Source: Anniella stebbinsi
Taxonomy: Eukaryota; Chordata; Lepidosauria; Squamata; Anniellidae
Assembly: GCA_029215795.1 (NCBI GenBank)
Contig: JARDYH010000007.1
Location: 65,340,763 to 65,404,762 of the forward strand
Length of the DNA stretch: 64,000 nt
Direction of reading: 5' to 3'
Shown here: positions 31,600-41,520 of the stretch, one piece after another
Position numbering within the stretch: the first letter of the stretch is position 1
Layout of the letters: every line of letters starts with the position of its first letter
Position numbers and translations under genes: made by a program
Notes under the pieces: model-generated
The model's database searches: none
What the model saw: only the letters and a program-made list of their open reading frames with translations
Told to the model about the DNA's origin: nothing

Positions 31600-32339
31600 C
31601 TGGCCAGGGAAGGGGATGGAGCAGCGAGCCATAAGCTCACTGCACTGCCTCTGCAGTCTCCGTTCCCCCCTCCCATTTTTTAAAAAAAACTTACCTTAGA
31701 GTAGGGGAGCCGATGCTCCCAGCTGCTCCTCCATCTGCTGCTGTGCAGCCACGTGCACAGCAGCGCCGGCGGCCCCAGGAAAAGCCAGCGGGGTGCCCCT
31801 TCCGTGGAGCTCACAGGAAGGCTGGTGTGATGCAATACAGGCACTGTGAAGAGGCGGCTTGAGCAAGGCCTGGTGCGGGGTGGGGGGTGGGGGGTGAGGG
31901 GGAGAAAATTAGACTCATCACATGAAACTGAACAAAAGCCTTTCTTTCTCTTTTTAAAGTTGTGCTAGCAGTTTCTAAGACCCAAGCTGAGGGAGGGGGT
32001 GTTCCAGAGATGGGGGAAGAAACACCCGCTTCCCTAACCTAATCACCCCAGGTGGAAAATCCACAGGGAAGACCCCTTTCCCCACCAATCCACTGGGGAC
32101 TTCTCCCAAATACATGAGCTCCTGTCACATCGTAATGACTGCTGACCAGCCGCTCCTTTCTGCTTAATGGTCGGCTGAGACTGGCAGCAAAGGGTTCGGA
32201 GGTTGGTCTCCTGGTTGTGTGGGAAGAGAAATCAGCTGGAAGTCTGGGAAAGAGCTCAGAGTTGGCTCATGGCAGGTGGAGGGAGAGATGCTTGGGTTGT
32301 GCGTGAATCCCAATCCGCTTGTGTGTCGTGGATTGTCAG
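31600..32339. other. Gene-free stretch
   Basis: GC-rich to about 31800, then unremarkable. No exon or named repeat. Confidence 0.4.
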
Positions 32340-32560
32340 GCATCTTCCATCACCTGGTTATTGACAGAATTTCATTTGTTTGCAAGTGCACATTAGTGCA
32401 AGCAAATGAAATTGCACAAATCCCATCTGCCACCCCCAGTTTTAGAAAAAAAAATAGTCCACAAGTCCATGAGATCTGCACGAGGTGGGAAAGAGCCATT
32501 CTGCTGTGGACTCTGCAGCTCAGGTTCATTTGAAGTCATTTTGAATCTGTTGCTAATTTT
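32340..32560 (+). repeat. Family D repeat, copy 2, with hairpin
   Basis: It shares 'cacattagtgcaa', a purine-rich middle and 'gaatctgttgctaattt' with 14090-14310. The 16-bp arms at 32369-32384 and 32397-32412 form a hairpin with one mismatch. Confidence 0.45.
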
Positions 32561-32779
32561 TCTGACCTCCCTAGTCAATTACAAGATTGGGCAGAAACAA
32601 ATTTGTTTATGTTTGGTATTAAAGCGCCTAGATTATGTAAATTGCTCTTATATGAGCAATGTGAGAAGGGTGAGTGGGGAATTCCAAACATGGCATGTTA
32701 TTATGAGACCAACCAACTCAAACCTATAATTCCCTTGATGGAAGAAGATGTATCCCAGAGTGCAGGACACGGAATAATG

Positions 32780-33020
32780 GGCTCAAGTTACAGGAAGCCA
32801 GATTCCAGATGGACATCAGGAAAGACTTCCTAACTGTTAGAGCAGTATGTCAATGGAACCAATGACCTAGGGAGGTTGTGGGCTCTCCCACCCTAGAGGC
32901 CTTCAAGAGGCAGCTGGACAACTATCTGTCAGGGATGCTTTAAGGTGGATTCCTGCATTGAGCAGGGGGTTGGACTCGATGGCCCCTTCCAACTCTACTA
33001 TTCCACGTTTCTGTGTTTCT
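32780..33020 (+). mobile_element. CR1 LINE 3' end
   Basis: It matches 1285-1530 almost throughout: 'caagttacaggaagccagat', 'ggatgctttaaggtggattc', 'gagcagggggttggactcga'. It ends in a mutated octamer run ('cacgtttctgtgtttct'). Confidence 0.88.
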
Positions 33021-33296
33021 AGTGTAGGAACAGCTTAGAACATGCACAGAGTGTGTCTTTTGGGGAACTGAAGGGCAGCAGATTGTCTGAACTGGGGCAG
33101 TGGATCGTGCCTGGAGTTTGTCTCAACTTCTGCTCTGCTTGTATATTGGTAAATCAGGCAAATATGACTAAAACGCCATTGGTCCCCAGCACTCTGTGTC
33201 CTCCAAAGAAAACCAAATGTGTGCATCAATATGACAGGATCATGGCTGTTCTGCATGATTTAGGGCAATGCACTTGGGTGCGTGGGCCTGTGTGTT

Positions 33297-33655
33297 ACAT
33301 CAGAGGTTCAGAACCTCAGACCCAGGGGTCAAATCCAGCCTTCCTGTGGTCCCAAACTGGTTCCCCAGTATTCCCCAGGTGGCCATACCCTTTGCCTCAC
33401 CTAATTCCCTTCCCCCTGACTGCTATTTGGTAGTTTCGTAGCTTTTGTGCATCCCCCCTCCCATTTCCAAAAGGTTCCAATACCTCTCCTATGACGTAGC
33501 AGTAAGAGCTTTAAGCTATAATATGTCACCATGATTTGGTATTTTGGCCCCTCCTTTTTGCCTTTGGCCCCACCCACCAACATTCCTGTGTTAAAGAGAC
33601 AACAAGCTGAAGATTTTGTGAGTCCTCGGGTGAATTTGTGCTCCGATAAATTAAG
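33297..33655. repeat. Family J degenerate hAT-like repeat
   Basis: It aligns in order with 9766-10368 minus the SINE: 'gaggttcagaacctcagacc', 'caggtggccatacc', 'tttggccccacccacc'. Its right end is decayed. Confidence 0.5.
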
Positions 33656-36536
33656 CCCTGATCCAGTTCTTGAGGTAGAGGGAGGAAATCGAGGTCTAAT
33701 CAACTGAGGAGGGTCTGTCTCCTTGATAATTCCCAGTGAATGCCTCCAGGTTTGGTAGGGGATTTGTGTGCATGTACGCTTCAAAACAACAACAATATAT
33801 GTTATCCTCCAGCAGAACAGGTGAAGCCATGCATGCTGTTTGCAGCAGCAGCAGCAGCACCTCTCTTCTGTACCTGTGTGGTTGTGTGATGCTTGTGGAA
33901 GGCATTTTGCCAGCAGGATTAGCTGGCACAAGCTGGGCAAATGCCATCCACCTGTGTAGCCAGGTACACGGCGGCGATTGCTTTACAACTCTCACCATCA
34001 GTGGGCCTAATGCACGAAACAGCACCGGGGGACAGAGATGACTCCGATTTGGTGGCTGCAGACAGTGGTGTCCGTGGAAAGCCTGTCTCGAACTGTGCCA
34101 CTCAGCAGCATTTGAAAGGGCAGAAGGAGTTTTGCCCGGTGATTTGTGCAGGTGGCGAAGGGGAATCCTGAGCCATACGTGTTTTTTACACCAGGGGTGG
34201 TTCAAATGTGCTAGGGGGTACATTTGGAAATTTGATGAACTATCCAGGGCACAACCATAAAATGCCTGCCATGGGCAGGGGATGGCTACTCACCAAGGAC
34301 GTCACTTGCCCAGAGGCCTTCATGAGAAATGGAGCTGGCCACAGCTAGAGGCTTCCGCTTCACTTCATGGCCATCCCAGCTGTCAGGAAGGAAATATGAA
34401 GATATTTTTTAAAAAATAAAAATGGGGAGGGGTCAGGTACCTCAGTGGGCACCCAGGAAGATGTCACTGGTTCCTGCTGGGACCATATTGCCTTCCCCTG
34501 TATTAGTGGCCTTGCCCAGAGTGCATTGTGCAAAAGCGGTATGCCCTGCCCTGAGGAGCTTACAGTCTACATGGCAAAAGGGAGCAGAGAGGGAGGCACC
34601 GATGCCCAGGGATGAATGTGAACTCCTGTAGTTAAGGGATAATATGGGTTTTTTTAAACCCCTGGGGCAACTTGGGAGTTCTAGTGCAGCTGAAGGGGCA
34701 TTTTGGGCAGAATGCAGCAACTTCTGGCTAGTTGCATAGGACAATCCGGAGTAGCTGATACAGGAGGCAGATCGCCCAGCTGAGCAGCTGGCATTGGAGC
34801 TGTACCACCCATCACACCCATAAGATGACAGGCAGAAGTTTGCTCTGTCTATTAGTCTGTTAGGTATAGCACAATCCTGTACCTGTCTATTCACACATAA
34901 GTCTGGTTGATTTCAGTGGGATGTGTCCCCATGTAAGTGTTCATACTAGGAGTGTGGCCTTTGCTGATTTGCACAGAGGGGACTCCCATCATGGGAACCC
35001 CCACCTGCCCTCTGAAGCAGTGCGACCCACAAACAGGATTTCTGCCACATCTGTCAGAATGAGGCCCCAAAGGGACACCTAGACCAATCCTTGTGCATAT
35101 GGGGTTGATACACACAAGCTGTCTAAAGAGAAAAACAAGTTTTAGGGGGGTTGCTTTTTTAATTGAACACCACATGTTCCAAGTTGTCCCCAAGGCAGGC
35201 TGGACAGCACAAACCTTCACCTGCCTCAGCACCAGGCAGTTATGGCTCTCGATTTAGCTGCTTTTAATTAAGCCGGGAGTGGTTTGGGCAGCAGCGATGG
35301 GGGGAGGAGGAGGAGGCAGGGGGCAGAGGGGTCCTGCATTTCAATGCCACACTCAGAGCCAGGATTCGGTGCCACTCATACGGGTTGCAGACTTTCCCCT
35401 CCAACTGGCAAGAAAGAGAGAAGCTCAGCAGCTTCAAGGCAAGGGGCAGCTGGTTATGGGTCCCCCGAGCTGGGCTATAAAATTGCTACTCTGCTTGCTT
35501 GAGACTTTTTGCCAGTGTTGCTGGCTGCTCTCCTTCTTTGGTTGTCTGCCTTTAATATTGGGAGTGGGCAGATGGGTGGGGGCAAACCTATTACATTGTG
35601 GATATTATTGCTTAAATTCGTAGACCACTTTTTAAATGCAAAAACAAAAGTTCTCAACACCCTTTGCAACTGAATCGATTAAACTCAAACTCTGCATCAA
35701 CTATATTTTCTTTTTTTTGGGGGGGGGGGGGAACCAATGCAAGAGGTTAATAGCCATACAATTAAAAACATATTTCAAGGAAGCCCATCTGGAGAGTCTG
35801 GCAAACACAATGTTCCTCCAATAAGGATAGCATGTGCCTCCTGGCCATAGCAGAGGGGGTGGAGCCTCTTTTCAGCAAAGATCCGGGAGGGGGGCACAAT
35901 CCAGTGGTGGGCAGGGCCAGGGGTAAAGAGTGGGGTGAAAAATACCTCCTATTTTAGCTTCGCTGAAATATGTCACTACCAGTACGTTAGCCTTAGGAGA
36001 GGCATTTTGAACTAGAAGAATCAGGGAACACTGTGTAAAAGCTGGAAAACCACCAAATGATGCGTGGTCAGGGCAAGGGGTGGCCAATCAGGGAACCCTG
36101 CAGGGCCACTTTCAGCCAGCAAAACTGAAGTTCAACATGCTGGCCTAAAGGCAGGCAGAGGAAGAGGTGTTGAATCTCCCCGGCCAGGAGTTCCACACCT
36201 GGGCTCTCACTCCTCAAGCAGAACTCTGGATCTTGTAGCCACTGACCCTACTGCAGGTGGAGGGACTGGTGCTTGCAATACAAACATCTCCAAAGATTAT
36301 TGGCACCAAAGGAAGCTTTTCCTTCCCTAGGTTAGTAGCAGTCCCTGGGCATTAACCAGGATCACCGCCTGGTTGGAAAGGATACACTGCCATCCCGTTT
36401 CTGCTCCTCCCACTCTACCAGCTGTTATTTCCATTGTAAAAAACAACAACAACCAAGCATAAAACAGACATATTCATTCCATTCACACCATTTAGCATCT
36501 AGATGGGCCCTCAATACATGGGGAGGGACAAGGTCC
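33656..36536. other. Gene-free stretch
   Basis: Mostly unrecognised. A common reptile repeat fragment lies at about 34867-34935 ('tagcacaatcctgtacctgt'). Poly-G runs are near 35720. Minus-strand frames at 33401-34223 have no recognisable domain. Confidence 0.4.
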
Positions 36537-36780
36537 AATGGAAGCTGGTGGCTCTGATGTCGGTGGGACGGCGAATCTTCTCCGGGTTTCAGTCAGAACT
36601 CTGAAGGAGCTATTCAAGGTGTGATTCACCACCTCACTGACATCAGAGCCACCAGCCCCCCTGCTTCCAGATGTTTGGACTTCAATACCCATCAGCCCCA
36701 GACAGCACGGCCAAGTTTCAGGAATGCATGGAGTTGTAGTTCAAACCATCTGGAGGGCAGCGGGGTTGGGGAACACTGGT
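36537..36780. repeat. Family B copy followed by family C copy
   Basis: Family B (36537-36665): 'ggaagctggtggctctgatg' to 'catcagagccaccagccccc', with a short palindromic interior. Family C follows immediately to 36780 ('gacttcaatacccatcagcc' and 'atggagttgtagttcaaacc'). Confidence 0.65.
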
Positions 36781-36879
36781 CCAAACATTTGATTGGCAGC
36801 CAGCAAGGGCGAATACAACTTTGGGCCAGTTACCAGAACATTTTGGGTAAAAGCAGGAAGTGTGGGCTGGTTGCCAGTT

Positions 36880-36882
<3 letters not shown>

Positions 36883-36916
<34 letters not shown>

Positions 36917-36919
36917 ATG

Positions 36920-36956
<37 letters not shown>

Positions 36957-36957
36957 C
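36883..36957. repeat. (TG)n(CT)n microsatellite
   Basis: A TG run is followed by 'gcgcatgtaat' and a CT run. Confidence 0.97.
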
Positions 36958-37025
36958 CCCACCCCCTAGAAATATCGTTGCCCTGGGACCTCCCAGCTGA
37001 TTCTGAAGGGAAGCGTTCTCTCTAA

Positions 37026-37522
37026 TGGGGCTGTTAACAGATGCAGATCCGGATCCTGAATCTGGACTGGATCGGGGTGATCCGGACCTCCCGGATCCTG
37101 ATCCAAACCAGATCGGGGGAGGTCTGGATTGTTCCAGACTGGATTGGATCATTCTAGATCGATCTGGATCAATCCAGAGATCCGGGATCCATTGGCCTTC
37201 CAGGTCCCTGGGTGCTGGCTGCGCAGCTAGCACCCAGGGATGCCAGGCCGGTGATGAGTCCATTGGACTCACTTTCCTCCCCCCACTCTCCCTGTTTACT
37301 TGCTGCCTTGTCGCTGCTGCCGCCGTCCACTGCTGCCGTCCACTGCTTCTGCTCTACTGAGAACCAGGCCTCGAGGCCTGGTTCTCAATAGAGCAGAAGC
37401 AGCAGCAGCCAGTGGACAGCAGCGGCGGCGATGAGGCAGCAGGTAAACAGGGAGAGTGGGAGGAGGGAGGTGAGTCCTTTTCCCCATAGATCCAGATTGG
37501 GGGGGGGCTATTCACAGCCCTA
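37026..37522. mobile_element. GATC-packed hAT-like non-autonomous element (family G)
   Basis: The 497-bp element has inverted ends TGGGGCTGT and ACAGCCCTA and near-identical flanks ctctctaa (37018-37025) and ctctctag (37523-37530), a 7/8 match. The right half is a large palindrome centred on 'gaaccaggcctcgaggcctg' with arms running out to about 37275 and 37490. The left half holds 13 GATC tetramers between about 37045 and 37192. A second hairpin 'ggtgctggctgcgcagctag' lies near 37212. It has no transposase. An Asp-Pro rich open frame across the GATC part is a by-product of the repeat. Confidence 0.75.
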
Positions 37523-37530
37523 CTCTCTAG

Positions 37531-38493
37531 CTCCACCCACCTACCAAGGACTCAAGGGGTGCTGTGTCGTGTGTGTTGACTTAGAAGCTGGGCAGCCAGC
37601 ACAGTTCCCCAGATCAGATTACAGAGGCGAGCTCATGTCACTTGAGGAATAGGTACCTGGATTTGCTGGCCTGCCTTTTCCCTCTTGTATCGTGTCTGTC
37701 AGACAGTGAGCCTACAGGCAGGGATGGTCTTGTGTTTCATCTGTGTGTACGGTGCTTAGTCAATTGCCGTCGGTGCTTTAGAAGTGAAAAATTATAGATA
37801 TCACCGAAGCTGGGCGTGTTGCGTGTGAAAGCCGCCACCGCATGTTTCGCAGGTTGGAGCTCGGTAACCCCACACACTTCGCCATGATCCCTCCGAGCTG
37901 TTGAGCTCAGCACCAACTCCCGTGCCTGGCTTCAGATGTCCTGGGAGGGGCCCCCACCATCTCCCACCCACTCGCCCTCATCCTCCGGATCCAGCCCCAT
38001 TGCCAGGCAGGGGGAGAGGGCAGGCAGCTGAGCAGGTTGCTGCTGCTGCTGTGCTTTGCACCTGACGCCACAGAGAAAGAGATCAGGTGGGGCGTGACAG
38101 CATGAGGCACAAGGGCAGGGGGTTCACTAACAAGGGTATTTAAGGAAAAATAAGTAGAGAAAATCATGGAGGAGCAGGAGGAGGAGGAGGAGGGATCACT
38201 CAACATCTAGTCACCAGGACAGCTAAACTAAGGGCAGTATCCAACCGTGTCATTGCGTTCGTGCAGATGATGTTGTGCTGGTGGAAACCAGGTTCTGAAC
38301 TATGCGCAAGTGAAGAATCTATCTGAAGTTGCAGCTGCGCAAGCAAAGTTGTGCAAGCAGTTGTGCATTATGCTTGTGCAACCTCTTGTGCAACCCAGTG
38401 TGCAACGGGTTGGGCAACCATTTGCACAACAGGAAGATTCGGTGCTGTTTGCAGAAGGGCACCTTTGGATGCTGCCCGAAGACCCCATATGCA
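37531..38493. other. Gene-free stretch
   Basis: No recognised exon. At 38320-38430 the phrase 'gtgcaa' recurs in different contexts ('gtgcaagcagttgtgcat', 'gtgcaacctcttgtgcaacc'), a cryptically repetitive stretch. Confidence 0.4.
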
Positions 38494-38501
38494 GAGGCAG
38501 G

Positions 38502-38954
38502 CAGTGGAGGCTGGTGGCTCCGATTTATTTTTTACATTTATATCCCACCTTATTTCCTCCAAGGAACCCAATGCGGCGTACATAATTCTCCTCCTCCTCT
38601 CAATTTTTATCCTCACAACAACCACCCTGTAAGGTAGGTTGGGCTGAGAGTCTGTGACTGGCCCAAAGTAACCCAGTGGGTTTCCATGGCCGAGTGGGGA
38701 CTAGAACCCGGATCTCTTGACTCCCAGTCCATCACTCTAACCACTACACCACACAGGCTCCAATTTCAGCTGTGAATCCATTCTTTCCTTCAGATACAGA
38801 CAGAACTCTAAAGGAGTTCTTCAAAGTGCTGAAACTATTTTGGGGAGTAAGGGTTCAGCACTTTGAATAGCTCCTTTAGAGTTCTGGTTGTTTCTGACTG
38901 AAACCCAGAATGGATTCACAGCTCCACCATAAGTGGAGCCACCAGCCTCCACTG
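38502..38954. mobile_element. Family B hAT-like MITE with nested SINE
   Basis: The element starts 'cagtggaggctggtggctcc', ends 'ggagccaccagcctccactg' and is flanked by the exact 8-bp duplication GAGGCAGG at 38494-38501 and 38955-38962. This is the best evidence that family B is hAT-like. The interior is palindromic around 38840. A Sauria SINE splits it at 38527-38755. Confidence 0.9.
38527..38755 (-). repeat. Sauria SINE nested in family B, antisense
   Basis: The tail complement 'catttatatcccaccttat', body 'tggcccaaagtaacccagt' and B box complement 'ggactagaacc' are all present. The SINE is flanked by an 11-bp duplication, ggctccgattt (38516-38526) and ggctccaattt (38756-38766), 10/11 identical, so both insertion events are readable. 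Confidence 0.93.
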
Positions 38955-38962
38955 GAGGCAGG

Positions 38963-39749
38963 ATACCTTTGAGCACCAGGTGTTGGGAGCAAAAAGGGGC
39001 AGCTCTCCCTTCCAGCCATGGGCCAGCTGCTGTTGGAAGCAAAATGCTGAAATCGATGGGCCTTTGGTCTGTTCCAATGAGGGATGATTGTGTTCTAAGG
39101 CCCCATTGAGAGAGAAAGGGATGGTGCTTCTTGGGGCATAGATTTTTACTCTGTGGATTGGCTGTGTGTGTGTGTGTGTGTGTAATCCAGCATAAAAGGC
39201 GGCTGAGGAGATGCGACTCCATTGCCTGTGGCAGCTTGGAACACCCTGACTGTGTCTTACGTTCCTGCTGCATAATACATCAGGCAGATGGGCTGAACGT
39301 ACTTAGCTCCTGACTCCACTTCTGACCCACAATCCTTTTAGATGCTGGAGACAGGCAGAGGAGGGGGCAGGGCTGGCAGAAGCCATGGGGCGGCATCCAG
39401 CGGCCAACGGAGATATCCAGATGCCATCGCTGTGCGGATCCTACGCAGGCTTGGCAAAGGAGCCAACAACCCAAACCAATGGGGGGGGGGGGCAAACGCC
39501 AGAACAAGGCAGCTTGCAGAAGTAGCGACTGTTACCTTGCACCACCACCAAGAAGAAAGACGGACGTATGTCTGTGAGCTGTTTCCTCCCCTTCTCGGAA
39601 TGTTGATGTAAACGTTGATGATCCCCTGAAGAAGGATCCTATGGTTCCGAAATGCACTGGGCTGCAATCAATGTTTTATTGTGGGCTCGTTTCAGAATCA
39701 GGGTCTCTTTTTGCCTGCTTTTTGGCACAGAGGCCACTATGTGCCAGCT
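38963..39749. other. Gene-free stretch
   Basis: A TG run is at 39164-39182. The phrase 'ctgaagaaggatcctatggt' at about 39625 resembles the ends of the inverted-end family at 3895-4570. No exon is supported. Confidence 0.4.
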
Positions 39750-41086
39750 TACCAGGGGAACAAAGTTTTCTTGCAGTGGGTATGGTATCCTTCTGGGACG
39801 ACTGGCTGAGTTGGGAGTGGGAGGCACTGCATTGCAGTGGTTCCGCTCCTACTTGGGGGGTTGGCTCCAGAAGGTGGTGCTTGGGGAACATTGCTCGGCC
39901 CCATGGATTCTCCAGTATGGGGTTCCGCAGGGGTCAGTCTTGTCCCCCATGCTGTTCAACATCTACATGAAACAGTTAGGAGCAGTCATCCGGAGTTTTG
40001 GAGTGCGTTGTCATCAGTACGCTGATGACACACAACTCTATTTCTCCTTCTCATCTTCATCAGGTGAGGCTGTGGATGTGCTGAACCAGTGCCTGGCTGC
40101 GACAATGGACTGGATGAGGGCTAATAAACTGAAACTCAATCCAGACAAGACTGAGACGCTGTTAGTGGGTGGTTCCGCTGACCGGATGGAGGGTATTCAA
40201 CCTGTTCTGGATGGGGTTGCACTCCCCTTGAAGGAGAGGGTTTGTAACTTGGGGGTTCTCCTAGAACCATCTCTGTCACTTGAGGCGCAGGTGGCCTCAG
40301 TGGCACGGAGTGCCTTCTGCCAAATTCGGTTGGTGGCCCAGCTACGTCCCTATCTGGACAGGAATAACCTGGCTTCAGTTGTCCAACCCCCAAGTTAGAT
40401 TACTGCAATGCACTGTACGTGGGGCTGCCTTTGAAGGTGGTTCGGAAGCTGCAGCTTGTGCAAAATGCAGTGGCCAGATTGATAACTGGGACCAGAAGGT
40501 TCGAGCATATAAGACCTACTCTGGCCCGCTTGCATTGGCTGCCTGTATGTTTCCGAGCCCGATTCAAGGTGCTGGTTTTAACCTATAAAGTCTTACATGG
40601 CTTGGGACCACAATACCTGATGGAATGCCTTTCCCGACATGAACCTACCCGAACACTACGTTCAACATCTAAGGCCCTCCTCCGAGTGCCTACTCCGAGG
40701 GAAGCTCGGAGGTTGGCAACAAGAGAAAGGGCCTTCTCTGTGATGGCCCCCCAATTGTGGAACGATCTCCCTGATAAGGCCCGCCTGGTGCCAACATTGT
40801 TATCTTTTCATCGCCAGGTCAAGACTTTTCTCTTCTCTCAGGCATTTGGCAATATCTGAGGAGCCTGGGTTTGTTTTTTTGTTTTGTTTTGGGTTTTTTG
40901 TATTTTTTTTTGTAGCTTTTTGAAGTGTTGTAGTGGTTTTAAATGCACAGATTGTGTGTATGTTGTTGCTGTTTTAATTTTTGTATATTGTTTTTAATTG
41001 TTTTTAATCCTATGTAAACTGTCCAGAGAGCTTTGGCTATGGGGCGGTATACACATGTAATAAATAAATAAATAAATAAATAAATG
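39750..41086 (+). mobile_element. L2-clade LINE, 5'-truncated
   Basis: The insertion holds the distal reverse transcriptase and C-terminal region of ORF2, a T-rich 3' UTR, the terminus 'gagagctttggctatggggc' and an (AATA)n tail ending near 41086. L2 belongs to the Jockey-type group of apurinic-endonuclease LINEs. The 5' boundary is approximate; recognisable protein similarity starts near 39770. Family B sequence follows the tail directly, so the element probably landed in or beside a family B copy. Confidence 0.88.
39769..40859 (+). pseudogene. L2 ORF2 reverse transcriptase remnant with one frameshift
   Basis: In life this enzyme copies LINE RNA at a nicked target. The sequence shows reverse transcriptase motif B (PQGSVLSP at about 39925) and the catalytic motif C (YADD at 40018-40029), then 'NPDKTETLLVGG' and thumb-like sequence. 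The frame breaks near 40386-40392, where a short deletion is likely, and the downstream part continues in another frame ('LDYCNALYVG', 'LHWLPV', 'REARRLATRERAFSVMAPQL') to a stop at 40857-40859. Endonuclease and the early palm, including motif A, are missing through 5' truncation. It cannot be functional. Few other lesions suggest it is not very old. Confidence 0.9.
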
Positions 41087-41157
41087 TCAGCGAGGCAGTG
41101 GATCCGCTCCAGCTTTCAGTCAGAACTGTATTGACCTCGGAGCCTGCAGCCTCTGCT
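41087..41157. repeat. Family B fragment abutting the L2 tail
   Basis: 'gtcagcgaggcagtggatcc', then 'ctttcagtcagaact', matches the left arm of family B without its terminus. Confidence 0.6.
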
Positions 41158-41239
41158 GCTGTCTTCACACCCAGGAGATGGGGATGCAGAGGTTCAACAA
41201 TTTTTTTCAACCTAGGCCTGAATCCTCGGCTTCACCATG

Positions 41240-41520
41240 AATTCACTGGGCAGCCTTGAGAGCCAGGATCTCTTGTGCTCAAAAAGGAAATAACCCAGAC
41301 TACCTTGCAAGTCTGTTGTGAAGACAAATGAGATGAAGATGGAAAAGCAATTTGTGTATACTCCCCAGCCCTATTCTATCCATGCTTACTTGGGAGTAAG
41401 GCCCACCAAGGTCAAGATGGCTTGTTTCCAAGAAAGCGTGTGAAGGAGGGCAGCTTTAAAGGGCCACAGAGAGGATGATTATGACTAAAGGTGAAGCAAA
41501 GGCCTTTCCAAATATATTCG
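41240..41520 (+). repeat. Interspersed repeat, family K, copy 1
   Basis: It matches 59305-59585 in reverse complement over most of its length: 'gagagccaggatctcttgtg', 'gaagacaaatgagatgaaga', 'atgcttacttgggagtaagg', 'gcaaaggcctttccaa'. The class is not determined. Confidence 0.6.

Noticed and set aside
33401..34223. Two overlapping minus-strand open frames of about 175 codons
   Set aside because: They overlap each other in different frames, have no domain and partly cover family J repeat.
37025..37360. Asp-Pro-rich open frame of 111 codons
   Set aside because: Produced by the GATC-rich part of a transposable element.
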